DNA from: Lachnospiraceae bacterium
GTDB taxonomy: Bacteria > Bacillota > Clostridia > Lachnospirales > Lachnospiraceae
Assembly: GCA_017550425.1 (NCBI GenBank)
Contig: JAFZPG010000014.1
Location: forward strand, 1 to 64,000
Length of the DNA stretch: 64,000 bases
Direction of reading: 5' to 3'
In this document: positions 8,359-16,613 of the stretch, piece by piece
Layout: each line of letters opens with the position of its first letter
Numbering within the stretch: the stretch's first letter is position 1
Position numbers and translations under genes: made by a program
Notes under the pieces: generated by a model
The model's input: the letters and a program-made list of their open reading frames with translations, nothing else
What the model was told of the DNA's origin: nothing
Databases searched by the model: none

Positions 8359-9647
8359 ACAAGAACGCTAAAATCGAAACTATTTGTGTACAAGGAGGAT
8401 ATGAGCCGCAGAACGGCGATCCCCGCATTCTGCCCATCATCCAGAGCACAACGTTTAAGTATGATTCCAGTGATGACATGGGTAAGCTTTTCGACCTGGA
8501 AGCTTCCGGCTATTTTTATTCCAGACTGCAGAACCCGACCTGTGATACGGTCGCTAAGAAGATCTGCGAGTTGGAGGGCGGCGTCGCAGCGATGCTGACC
8601 GGTTCCGGCCAGTCGGCGAATTTCTATGCGATGTTCAACATTGCCGGCGCAGGCGACCACATCGTAAGCTCCGCGCCGATCTACGGCGGTACTTCCAACC
8701 TCTTCACGGTTACCATGAAGAAGATGGGCATCGAAGTTACGCTGGTGGATCCCGATGCTTCCGAGGAGGAGATCGCAAAAGCTTTCCGTCCGAATACCAA
8801 GGCTTTATTCGGCGAGACCATTTCGAACCCTTCCTGTATCGTTCTGGATATAGAGAAGTTTGCGCGCATCGCTCATTCCCATGGCGTTCCGCTTATCATC
8901 GATAATACATTTGCCACACCGGTAAACTGCCGCCCGTTTGAGTTCGGCGCAGATATCGTCGTTCATTCCACCACGAAGTACATGGATGGACATGCAATGG
9001 CAGTTGGCGGCTGCATCGTGGATTCCGGTAATTTCGACTGGAACGCGCATGCCGACAAATTCCCGGGGCTTACGACACCGGACGAATCCTACCATGGCAT
9101 CATTTATACCGAGCGTTTCGGTAAGTTGGGCTATATCACGAAGGCGACCGCACAGCTCATGCGTGACCTCGGTTCCATCCAGTCTCCGCAGTCGGCGTTT
9201 TTGTTGAATGTCGGTCTGGAGACACTGGCTCTTCGTATGGAGCGCCACTGCTATAACGCGCAGAAGGTTGCCGAGTTCCTGGAGGCCAATGAACACGTTG
9301 CCTGGGTCAGCTATCCCGGTCTTGCTTCCAGCAAGTATAACGCGCTTGCAAAGAAATATTGCCCGAAGGGCACCTGCGGCGTTCTGGCGTTTGGCTTAAA
9401 GGGCGGAAAAGAAACTGCGGTGAAGTTCATGGACTCCCTGAAGATGATCGCCATCGTAACTCACGTTGCAGATGTACGTTCCTGCGTATTGCATCCCGCC
9501 AGTCACACACATCGTCAGCTCTCTGAGCAGCAACTGATCGAGGCAGGCGTTCAGCCCGATCTGATCCGCTTCTCCGTAGGTATCGAGCACATCGACGACA
9601 TCCTCGGAGACGTACAGCAGGCATTGGATGCGGCGTATAAAGACTGA
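8355..9647 (+). CDS. O-acetylhomoserine sulfhydrylase, PLP-dependent
   Basis: 430 aa, a member of the Cys/Met metabolism PLP family. It shows SRLQNPT, the LTGSGQSA cofactor-phosphate region, DNTFATP and HSTTKYMDGH, where Lys208 should bind PLP. Length and the long insertion after the PLP lysine fit MetY-type O-acetylhomoserine (thiol)-lyases better than the roughly 380-aa cystathionine synthases. The enzyme makes homocysteine from O-acetylhomoserine and sulfide, feeding methionine synthase. The ATG at 8355 begins the conserved N-terminus (ETICVQGGYEP follows shortly). No strong ribosome-binding site is seen. A strong terminator follows. Confidence 0.9.
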   Translation: MNKNAKIETICVQGGYEPQNGDPRILPIIQSTTFKYDSSDDMGKLFDLEASGYFYSRLQNPTCDTVAKKICELEGGVAAMLTGSGQSANFYAMFNIAGAGDHIVSSAPIYGGTSNLFTVTMKKMGIEVTLVDPDASEEEIAKAFRPNTKALFGETISNPSCIVLDIEKFARIAHSHGVPLIIDNTFATPVNCRPFEFGADIVVHSTTKYMDGHAMAVGGCIVDSGNFDWNAHADKFPGLTTPDESYHGIIYTERFGKLGYITKATAQLMRDLGSIQSPQSAFLLNVGLETLALRMERHCYNAQKVAEFLEANEHVAWVSYPGLASSKYNALAKKYCPKGTCGVLAFGLKGGKETAVKFMDSLKMIAIVTHVADVRSCVLHPASHTHRQLSEQQLIEAGVQPDLIRFSVGIEHIDDILGDVQQALDAAYKD

Positions 9648-9676
9648 GTTAAGCCTAGTAATTAGTTTCATATTTG

Positions 9677-9708
9677 AGACCCGGTTTTCACAGACCGGGT
9701 CTTTTTTT
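9677..9708 (+). terminator. Intrinsic terminator after the sulfhydrylase
   Basis: AGACCCGG (9677-9684) pairs with CCGGGTCT (9695-9702) and runs into seven T. Confidence 0.9.
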
Positions 9709-9714
9709 GGGGTA

Positions 9715-9809
9715 CGATCGACGGCGAACGGTTCACTGCGCTGTGAAAAAACTGCCGCCCCTTCAGAGGCTTTTTTCATCAGCTCGATCACATGTTCGCC
9801 TTACGATCG
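9715..9809. repeat. Nested inverted repeat in gene-free region
   Basis: Outer arms CGATCG (9715-9720/9804-9809) and GGCGAAC/GTTCGCC (9723-9729/9794-9800) enclose GAAAAAA/TTTTTTC (9745-9751/9771-9777) with GCC/GGC inside. It is the first of several hairpins in about 950 bases (9709-10655) that contain no convincing coding sequence. Frames present there lack ribosome-binding sites and family resemblance. Confidence 0.6.
9729..9746 (+). repeat. 18-nt repeat, copy 1
   Basis: These 18 bases recur exactly as the reverse complement at 10500-10517. The core is an imperfect palindrome (TTCAC, then TGCGC, then TGTGAA). Flanking bases of the two copies are also similar, which suggests decayed copies of one element rather than chance. 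Confidence 0.65.
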
Positions 9810-9949
9810 CAAGCCCAATGAAGTTACACCCCGGCCTGTGAAAACCTTAGACTGTGAGTATGATTCGCTTAGTTTTTAAAGATGAAGAGAAGAAAAAGTT
9901 TAATGGTGAGTGAGTTGATGGGGCAGTTTGAGTAAAGCTTGAGTGGGGG

Positions 9950-10025
9950 AGCACAATCTTCCGGGGCTGTCAAGGGAACCTCTGCGAGGTGCTGCGCACC
10001 CTTGACCGCCCCGGAAGATCGTGCT
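9950..10025. repeat. Long hairpin, 27-bp arms
   Basis: 9950-9976 and 9999-10025 are reverse complements at 25 of 27 positions. The interior contains a second small stem, ACCTC/GAGGT. There is no T-run, so it is not a simple terminator. It could be a structured RNA or a palindromic (MITE- or REP-like) element. Confidence 0.7.
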
Positions 10026-10037
10026 GTGATGTGATCA

Positions 10038-10074
10038 AGAGAGATGTAACCATCTCTCTGTAACCTAAGGTTAC
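10038..10074. repeat. Two adjacent hairpins
   Basis: AGAGAGATG/CATCTCTCT (10038-10046/10051-10059, loop TAAC) is immediately followed by GTAACC/GGTTAC (10060-10065/10069-10074, loop TAA). They stack directly after the 27-bp-arm hairpin, as helices do in structured RNAs. Confidence 0.6.
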
Positions 10075-10499
10075 CACCGGGGATGATGCATCTTTTCTTG
10101 CTTAATGATACTGGGGGCTATTCTCCCTATCTTGCTTAAAAGGACGGCGCGAGCAGTTTTAAAGACGAGAGGATCCGAAGCGCCATATCTCCTTACAAAC
10201 TTTCTGAAACTAATCATATCGCGCCATTATGGGGAGAAAATGTGCCGCCCGATCTTCCCTCGGCACGCTTAGTGTGAGGGGGACGGGGATGCGTGCGAGC
10301 ACAAGTCGGACATGAGAGCGAGCTGATGATAAACGCCGCAGATGAGCTGACGGATGCGGGTCAAAAATCGAATTTCCGAAATCGGTTTTTGCGCGTCGCT
10401 GAGGGCGTTTTCGCGTCAGGCTAGCCTGACGCTATCAGGAAAACGGCCGACATCGACGCGGGGCCCGCGATCCGTCAGTGAACTCTGCGGTAATGTTTA

Positions 10500-10517
10500 T
10501 CACAGCGCAGTGAACCG
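10500..10517 (-). repeat. 18-nt repeat, copy 2 (inverted)
   Basis: Exact reverse complement of 9729-9746; it lies inside the right arm of the large inverted duplication. Confidence 0.65.
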
Positions 10518-10594
10518 TCCGACGACGCTCGCATGCATCCCTGACACAGATTAGGTGAAGCGGGCCGAGCCGCAGATCCGGTGGCAGATAAAAC

Positions 10595-10624
10595 TTGCAA
10601 ACACACGGCGCAATGTGATAAAAT
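10595..10624 (+). promoter_or_regulatory. Probable promoter of the helicase gene
   Basis: TTGCAA (10595-10600), 18-bp spacer, TAAAAT (10619-10624). It lies in the right arm of the inverted duplication. The left-arm copy has lost the -35. Confidence 0.55.
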
Positions 10625-10655
10625 ACAGGTAGTTTGTAAGGAGGTGTGATCGCCT

Positions 10656-13600
10656 ATGGATTCTCGTCTTAAAATCTGGGAGCGCAATCTGCTGGACCTG
10701 TCCCTGCGTAATGTTTTTCTGAATTTCCGGGGCAATAAGGGCGCTGTACAGATCTTTACCACAGACGACCTGATCGATCTGGAAAATGCACTCAGTTCCG
10801 GCACGGAGTACCGGCTACAACCGGCGCCCGAAAAATCGCTGGCCGGCCTGCAGGCAGAGTCCGGATTTTATTATCATACAGAACGTGCTCAGGAGACAGA
10901 AGCCGAGATCTTGAAGAATGCATTTGCCTCGAATCGGCTACTGACCTGTTGCACGGAAGAAGCGCAGAAGAAGATGCTTCTGGCGCTGTATCGTGAGTCG
11001 AAGAACAGCATGGAGGAAAACGGCGCGAATACTTTGTATCTGGCGCTTGGTTTCCTGCGCTGGTATGAGGACGATAAGGCGGATAAAGAGCGCCTGGCGC
11101 CTCTGGTCTTGTATCCCATCGATATCACCCGTAAGATCCACGAACAGTCCTATACGATCAAACTGCGCGATGAAGATCCGCAGATGAACGTGACGCTGCT
11201 GGAAATGCTTCACCAGAACTACGGGATGAAGATCGACGGGCTGGATGAACTGCCCTATGATGAGCAGGGCGTGGATATCGCAAAGGTCTATGCGGATGTG
11301 GCGGAACTTGTCTCCGGCATGCCGCGTTTTGAGATCGTCAAGATGGCTTTCCTCGGGATCTTTTCTTTCGGCCGCTTCATCATGTGGAACGACCTGAAGA
11401 ACCGAAAGGAAGATCTGATCAAAAACCGTCTCGTCGAGAGTCTGGCCCGAGGGTATCTGACGTACACGTCCGAAGATCATTTTCCGAAGCCGGAGGAACT
11501 GGACAGTGCCGCGGTCAATGAGAACCTGGCGGTACCGCTTTCTGCGGATGCCTCCCAGCTGACGGCGGTGGTCGCTGCCGCCAGAGGCAGCAGTTTCGTC
11601 CTGCACGGACCGCCCGGAACCGGTAAATCCCAAACCATTACGAATATCATCGCTAACGCGCTGTATCAGGGAAAAAGCGTGTTGTTTGTTGCGGATAAAA
11701 TGTCCGCGCTGTCTGTCGTTCAGAAACGACTTACGAAGATCGGCCTCGGACCGTTCTGCCTGGAACTGCACTCCAATAAAGCACGGAAACGTGATGTTTT
11801 GGAACAACTGCAGCGGACGTTGGAGCTGGGACGCATTGCCCCGGCCGAAGGCTTTGAAGCGAAGGCGCTTCTGCTTCAGCAGATCAAAGATGAACTGAAC
11901 GGAGTCATGAACGAACTGCACCGGACACGTCCGTGCGGTTATTCGCTGTACGACCTGGTCGGCATGTATGAGAATTATTCCAACGGGCCGGCGTATGAAC
12001 TGACGATCCCCGATTCACTGATCGAACAGACGACTCCGGAGCGTTTCGTGCAGTATCACAATGTGCTGAACAACTGTGTGGTCGCGGCGAAAGAGTGCGG
12101 CGATCTGGTGCGCAACCCCTTCCGTCTGTTTTCTTCACGTGAGTACAACGCGATGCTCCGCGACGACATCTCAACGGCACTTAAGAACTTCCTGAATGTT
12201 CTTTCGCCGGTGGGGGATTATTATCGTTACTACGCGCAGAAACTGAATTATGCAAATGCAGGGCAGTACAGTTCCGTGCCGGTCATGGCCGAATTGCTTC
12301 CATTGACCCTGACCACCCCGTATCTGTCAGGTGAGGTGCTCTGCGGATCTCCCGTGGACAATGCGGACGCCGTCATCCGGGAACTGATCGAAAAGGGGCG
12401 CGAACTCACCGCTCAGAGAGAGCAGTTGCTTGCGACCTATCAGCCCGAGATGCTCACCTACGACTACAAGGGTGCCCTCGAGCGCCTCAATAAGGCGGAG
12501 AAAGCTTTCTTCCTGTTCCGGGGAGGTAAGGTAAAAGATGTGGTCCGTGAGATCAACGGGATGGTGAAGCCGGAGAGCGGCATCTCCCTTACCAAAGAGA
12601 CCGTTCCGGAGCTTTTCGCGAGCCTGAAGAAATATCATGACATCGAAGAATATATACAAATGGCGAACCCGAATGCCGTTGCCCTGCTGGGGGCTGACTG
12701 GAAGGGCTGCGACACCGATTTCGAAGTCCTTTCGCAGAAGTTCGAAGCATCCGTGCGGATCCGCGGCTGCATTTCGAAACTTGTATTTTCCACGCAGGAG
12801 CGAAGCGAGATCGGCATGCGCGTCGGCGAGATCCTGAAAGATCGCGAGAACTGGGCACGTGAAGAAGACAAAGACATTCAGAATTTTGTCGCTCTGCAGA
12901 AGGAACTGTCCGCGTGCGAAGATACGTTGCGTTCGACCTACGGCATCCGCATGGATGCATTTTGGAACGAACCCGACTGGTTTACGACCGTGGGCAATCA
13001 GTGCCTGAGTTGGCGGAATCATATCTCGGAACTGCGTGACTGGGTGAACTTCCTGAACATGCAGGATGAAGCGATCGCCATGGGCCTCGGTGATGAGGTA
13101 TCGGCGCTTCTCGACGGTGATGTTCCGCCGGAAGATCTTTCCCGCGCATTCTATCAGAAACTGACCTATCGGATTATCATGCAGATCATACAGTCGACAC
13201 CGGTGCTTTCACGCTTCCATAAAGTGCAGTTTGAATCGTTGATCGACAGCTTCAAAAAGACCGAAGACGAACTCAATTCGCTTCTGGTCCAGGAGATGGC
13301 GGCGCGCCTCTCCGCGAAGATCCCCAACGCCGGCGAAGATGTGGCAGCGTCCTCTGAAGTCGCTACCTTGAAGAAAGCGATCAAGAGCGGCGGAAAGCGT
13401 CTGTCGATCCGCAAACTTTTCGAGAAGATCCCGGGCCTGCTGCGCCTGATGTGCCCGTGTATGCTTATGAGTCCCATTTCGGTCGCGCAGTTCATTGACC
13501 CCGCGTATCCGATGTTCGACCTGATCGTATTCGATGAGGCATCCCAGCTTCCGACCTGTGAGGCGGTGGGTGCCATCGCCCGCGGCCGGGAGTGTGTGGT

Positions 13601-15392
13601 CGTCGGCGACCCGAAGCAGCTGCCTCCGACGAGTTTCTTCAAGACGCAGCTCAACGAAGAAGAATTCGAGGACATCACACTGGAGAGCCTGCTCGACGAC
13701 TGTCTGGCCCTGTCCATGCCGGAATGCCATTTGTTATGGCACTACCGTTCGAAGCATGAGAGTCTGATCGCTTTCAGCAATCGGACCTACTACGAAGATA
13801 AACTTTACACCTTCCCGACTCCGGGCAATATGGTCTCCAAGGTCAGCCTGGTCCAGGTGGAGGGACACTATGAGCGCGGCGGTTCCAAGCGGAACCTGGC
13901 CGAAGCAGAGGCACTGGTCGACGAGATCGTGCGTCGCGTAATGGACGACGAACTGGTGAAAGAAAGCATCGGCGTCGTTACATTCTCCCTGGTACAGCAA
14001 CTGTGCGTCCAGGACGTTCTGGATGACCGCATCGTGAAAGACAGCGCGCTTGAGGAGCGTCTCAACCTGCTGCCTGAGCCGATCTTCATCAAGAACCTGG
14101 AAAATGTACAGGGCGATGAGCGTGACGTGATCCTGTTCTCGGTAGGCTACGGTCCCGACGAAGAGGGCAAGGTCTCCATGAACTTCGGACCGTTGAATGC
14201 GGATGGCGGCTGGCGCCGTCTGAATGTCGCGATCACCCGATCCCGCACCGAGATGATCATATTCTCCGTGCTTAAACCGGAACAAATCGACCTGAGCCGC
14301 ACGAAGGCGGAGGGCGTGGTCGGACTGAAGGGCTTCCTGGAATTCGCCCGCAGCAAAAAAACGACCGGCCATTACGACATTTACCAGACCGAGATACGCA
14401 GAAGCCAGACCGAGCAGTGGATCGCCTCCTTCCTTACGAAGGCCGGCTACAAAGTACACTGCGGCGTCGGTGCTTCGAATTATAAGATGGACATTGCAGT
14501 CTGCGATCCCGAGAATAAAGAGCAGTACATGCTCGGTATCATGTGCGACGGTGCGATGTATAAAGCCGGACAGACGGCGCACGACCGCAATCTGGCACAC
14601 CGGTCCATGCTGGAGAGCCTGGGATGGAATATCTACCGTGCCTGGGTGCTGGAGTGGCTCGACGATCCCGAAAAACAGAAGAGCGAACTGTTTGCTTATC
14701 TGGAGGGGCTGCGGATGCCCGAGACCGTAGAGGTCAATGTTCCCGCAGAGGAAGAGACGAAGAAACTGACACCGGAAGAGATGCTGGCAAATATGCCGCG
14801 TCTGGAGGCGGAAGAGGATACGTATAAGATCCCGTACCGCAAGGTCAGCTTTGCGACCTCCTATGAAAGCGAGGATTTCTACAAACCGCAGACGCTGCCG
14901 CTGATCGTGCGGCTGATGGAGAAAACATTGACCGCAGAATCGCCCATCGCAAAATCGCTTCTGTATAAGAGGATCTGCTCTGTTTTCCATATCTCGAAGA
15001 TGGGAAGCAAGGTCTACGATATCCTGGAAAATGCGATCGGCCGCGTGAAGGTGGAACTGTTCACCGAAGAGGCGGGCGAGACCTTCCTGTGGAGGACCCA
15101 GCCGTCCGGAAACTGGATGGTCTATCGTTATCCCGCCGCTACGAACGACCGCCGCGACATCGAAGAGATCCCGCTGATGGAGATATCCAACGCGGTGTAT
15201 GGTCTGCTCCGCGCGCAGTATAATATGACGCTCGCCGATCTGAGTAAAGCCGTCGCAAAATACTTCGGTTACATCCGCATGGGTGAGAGCGTGGAGAGCC
15301 GCATTTCCGATGCCATCATGCTGACGAGCGACCGTAGCCTTCTCATGCGCGATTCCGATCAGACGCATGTGACCGCAAATGTAAAAAACTGA
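10656..15392 (+). CDS. DUF4011-type SF1 helicase with Vsr-like nuclease and DUF3320 domains
   Basis: 1578 aa. The N-terminus (WERNLLDLSLRN) is a DUF4011 start. Superfamily 1 (Upf1/AAA_11-AAA_12-like) helicase motifs follow: Walker A GPPGTGKSQT near residue 317, then a roughly 600-residue insertion with helical stretches, then VFDEASQLPTCEA near 957, GDPKQLPPTSFF, WHYRSKHESL, VQGDERDVI and NVAITRSRTE near 1188. Residues about 1245-1360 match the Vsr/MTES_1575 nuclease fold, but the usual acidic GIECDG motif reads GIMCDG, losing the Glu. The C-terminus (about 1505-1570) is DUF3320-like. Such proteins are suspected of DNA processing or phage defence; that is inference. AAGGAGG is at 10638-10644, 11 nt from ATG 10656. 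No partner genes adjoin it. Confidence 0.88.
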   Translation: MDSRLKIWERNLLDLSLRNVFLNFRGNKGAVQIFTTDDLIDLENALSSGTEYRLQPAPEKSLAGLQAESGFYYHTERAQETEAEILKNAFASNRLLTCCTEEAQKKMLLALYRESKNSMEENGANTLYLALGFLRWYEDDKADKERLAPLVLYPIDITRKIHEQSYTIKLRDEDPQMNVTLLEMLHQNYGMKIDGLDELPYDEQGVDIAKVYADVAELVSGMPRFEIVKMAFLGIFSFGRFIMWNDLKNRKEDLIKNRLVESLARGYLTYTSEDHFPKPEELDSAAVNENLAVPLSADASQLTAVVAAARGSSFVLHGPPGTGKSQTITNIIANALYQGKSVLFVADKMSALSVVQKRLTKIGLGPFCLELHSNKARKRDVLEQLQRTLELGRIAPAEGFEAKALLLQQIKDELNGVMNELHRTRPCGYSLYDLVGMYENYSNGPAYELTIPDSLIEQTTPERFVQYHNVLNNCVVAAKECGDLVRNPFRLFSSREYNAMLRDDISTALKNFLNVLSPVGDYYRYYAQKLNYANAGQYSSVPVMAELLPLTLTTPYLSGEVLCGSPVDNADAVIRELIEKGRELTAQREQLLATYQPEMLTYDYKGALERLNKAEKAFFLFRGGKVKDVVREINGMVKPESGISLTKETVPELFASLKKYHDIEEYIQMANPNAVALLGADWKGCDTDFEVLSQKFEASVRIRGCISKLVFSTQERSEIGMRVGEILKDRENWAREEDKDIQNFVALQKELSACEDTLRSTYGIRMDAFWNEPDWFTTVGNQCLSWRNHISELRDWVNFLNMQDEAIAMGLGDEVSALLDGDVPPEDLSRAFYQKLTYRIIMQIIQSTPVLSRFHKVQFESLIDSFKKTEDELNSLLVQEMAARLSAKIPNAGEDVAASSEVATLKKAIKSGGKRLSIRKLFEKIPGLLRLMCPCMLMSPISVAQFIDPAYPMFDLIVFDEASQLPTCEAVGAIARGRECVVVGDPKQLPPTSFFKTQLNEEEFEDITLESLLDDCLALSMPECHLLWHYRSKHESLIAFSNRTYYEDKLYTFPTPGNMVSKVSLVQVEGHYERGGSKRNLAEAEALVDEIVRRVMDDELVKESIGVVTFSLVQQLCVQDVLDDRIVKDSALEERLNLLPEPIFIKNLENVQGDERDVILFSVGYGPDEEGKVSMNFGPLNADGGWRRLNVAITRSRTEMIIFSVLKPEQIDLSRTKAEGVVGLKGFLEFARSKKTTGHYDIYQTEIRRSQTEQWIASFLTKAGYKVHCGVGASNYKMDIAVCDPENKEQYMLGIMCDGAMYKAGQTAHDRNLAHRSMLESLGWNIYRAWVLEWLDDPEKQKSELFAYLEGLRMPETVEVNVPAEEETKKLTPEEMLANMPRLEAEEDTYKIPYRKVSFATSYESEDFYKPQTLPLIVRLMEKTLTAESPIAKSLLYKRICSVFHISKMGSKVYDILENAIGRVKVELFTEEAGETFLWRTQPSGNWMVYRYPAATNDRRDIEEIPLMEISNAVYGLLRAQYNMTLADLSKAVAKYFGYIRMGESVESRISDAIMLTSDRSLLMRDSDQTHVTANVKN

Positions 15393-15409
15393 CAAAATAG
15401 TATAGAAAA

Positions 15410-15449
15410 TCAAGGAAATTTCCGCTTATTTTCCGCGAAATTTCCTTGA
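15410..15449. promoter_or_regulatory. 13-bp inverted repeat overlapping the -35 box
   Basis: 15410-15422 and 15437-15449 are perfect 13-base reverse complements, each containing GGAAATTTCC or most of it. The right arm covers the first four bases of TTGACA at 15446. There is no T-run, so an operator is more likely than a terminator, though it could also stop helicase transcription. Confidence 0.5.
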
Positions 15450-15474
15450 CATCGTTTCGGCATTTCATTATAAT
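15446..15474 (+). promoter_or_regulatory. Perfect-consensus sigma-A promoter
   Basis: TTGACA (15446-15451), 17-bp spacer, TATAAT (15469-15474). It drives the DUF4867 gene and perhaps the small genes after it. Confidence 0.9.
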
Positions 15475-15529
15475 GGAAACAGACTATTAGAAGGACGATT
15501 TGCGCGAAAATCGTCGATGGAGGGTAAAA

Positions 15530-16156
15530 ATGATCAAAAGTGTATTTGATTCGTCGTTCCGTAAGTACGGAAAGGTTGTAGAAGGCTATGATATCAAGGC
15601 GCTTTCAGAGGAAATGATGAAGCTTCCCTGCCCGGATGGCGTAGTATACGTTCCCGGCGTTGAGGCTCTGGAAGCAACCCCGTTTGCTAAGAAGATGCAG
15701 GAAATGTTCTATGGCGGTCTGCCGATCCAGGTAGGTTACTGCAACGGACATAATAAGATGTTGAACGCGCTTGAATATCATCGTTCTTCCGAAATCAATG
15801 TTGCAGTCGGCTCCGACATGATCCTGATGCTGGGTCTGGAAGCAGACGTTGCCGAGGATTTCACCTATGATACATCTAAGGTTGAAGCTTTCCTGGTACC
15901 GGAAGGAACCGTAGTAGAAGTATTTGCGACCACATTGCACTATGCACCCTGCGGAGTTAACGGAAACGGTTTCCGCGGTACGGTCGTTCTTCCGAAGGAT
16001 ACAAATACCGACCTTACTGCGATCCCTGAGAAGAAGGGCGAGGATGCCCTCCTGTTTGCAAAGAACAAATGGCTCATCGGCCATGCGGAAGGCGGCCTGG
16101 ATGAAGGCGCATTCATCGGCCTGAAGGGTAAGAACCTTTCTCTGGATGATTTTTAA
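15530..16156 (+). CDS. DUF4867 family cupin-like protein
   Basis: 208 aa. It has the features of DUF4867 proteins: KYGKVVEGYD near the N-terminus, GLPIQVGYCNGHN, LEYHRSSEINVAVG and FATTLHYAPC. The His/Glu content in beta-rich context suggests a cupin-type metal site. Members often occur near sugar-catabolism genes, but the reaction is not established; no sugar genes adjoin it here. The ATG at 15530 is preceded by GGAGGG at 15519-15524, and residues upstream of it are not conserved in type. The consensus promoter implies strong expression unless the overlapping inverted repeat binds a repressor. Confidence 0.82.
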   Translation: MIKSVFDSSFRKYGKVVEGYDIKALSEEMMKLPCPDGVVYVPGVEALEATPFAKKMQEMFYGGLPIQVGYCNGHNKMLNALEYHRSSEINVAVGSDMILMLGLEADVAEDFTYDTSKVEAFLVPEGTVVEVFATTLHYAPCGVNGNGFRGTVVLPKDTNTDLTAIPEKKGEDALLFAKNKWLIGHAEGGLDEGAFIGLKGKNLSLDDF

Positions 16157-16197
16157 TTTTCGATCGATATTCATGAGATGAAACGCGCGGAGGGAGC

Positions 16198-16389
16198 ATG
16201 AAGGCATTTCTGAAAAAACAAGTGAAGAAACATGCACCCGATATCGCTTATAAGCAGGGCATGAAAAAGCTTCAGGGCATGATGGACGCGAAGAAAGAGT
16301 ATTTTAAGGGGACACTTCCGATCCTGGCCGCATTGACCGCGTTCATTTACCTGCAGAATAATTTCAACGAACACAACCGACCGGAGTAA
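16198..16389 (+). CDS. Small basic protein, unknown
   Basis: 63 aa, not recognised. A strong GGAGGGAG ribosome-binding site precedes ATG 16198. The N-terminal half is rich in Lys; LPILAALTAFIYLQ near residues 41-54 could be a short membrane segment or amphipathic helix. It is 41 nt after the DUF4867 gene and 4 nt before another small Lys-rich gene, which suggests co-translation. Confidence 0.6.
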   Translation: MKAFLKKQVKKHAPDIAYKQGMKKLQGMMDAKKEYFKGTLPILAALTAFIYLQNNFNEHNRPE

Positions 16390-16393
16390 GAAC

Positions 16394-16600
16394 ATGGATA
16401 AACTCGAGAAGCAGGCGTTGAAAGCGCAGAAGAAAAAGATCAAACAGAAAGAAAAGGCTCGGAAGAAGCGCATGAAGATGCGTCCGAAGACATTGCTTTT
16501 GTACATACTGATGCACACGGCGGTCTTCGCGATCTTGAACGATAAGTTCCTGACTTTGGACGAGATAAAGAATTTGAAGAAAAAGAAGACGGATCAATAG
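16394..16600 (+). CDS. Small Lys-rich protein with one hydrophobic segment
   Basis: 68 aa, not recognised. Residues 1-32 are almost all charged and coiled-coil-like (many Lys). LLLYILMHTAVFAIL (about 34-48) could cross the membrane, with a charged C-tail. A Shine-Dalgarno (CGGAG) overlaps the end of the preceding small gene. The pair could work together. Confidence 0.6.
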   Translation: MDKLEKQALKAQKKKIKQKEKARKKRMKMRPKTLLLYILMHTAVFAILNDKFLTLDEIKNLKKKKTDQ

Positions 16601-16613
16601 AGGAGGCGGCATC

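Larger units (their letters stand above)
10141..10690. repeat. Imperfect inverted duplication covering the helicase 5' end
   Basis: Two arms of about 270 bases meet at a perfect 20-bp palindrome (10413-10432, loop CTAG). Paired blocks moving outward: 10406-10412/10439-10445, 10347-10360/10464-10478, 10336-10342/10484-10490, 10327-10334/10495-10502, 10305-10311/10517-10523, 10286-10300/10527-10541 (15 bp), 10259-10264/10564-10569, 10189-10201/10631-10643 (13 bp) and 10162-10170/10662-10670 (9 bp). The last two lie in the helicase Shine-Dalgarno and in its codons 3-5. The left arm is therefore an inverted, degenerate copy of the gene's promoter, ribosome-binding site and first dozen codons. A side hairpin (10362-10371/10382-10391) occurs only on the left. 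Confidence 0.85.

Noticed and set aside
9628..9879. Possible 83-codon gene after the sulfhydrylase
   Set aside because: It overlaps the end of the sulfhydrylase gene and the terminator and contains hairpin arms; no ribosome-binding site.
10354..10554. Possible 66-codon gene in the inverted-repeat region
   Set aside because: It lies across the palindrome and has no start signal.
9711..10655. CRISPR array or insertion sequence in the gene-free region
   Set aside because: No regularly spaced direct repeats and no transposase frame; the repeats are inverted and irregular.
13734..15413. Open frame of about 560 codons on the minus strand opposite the helicase
   Set aside because: Shadow of the helicase coding frame; no motif and no start signals.
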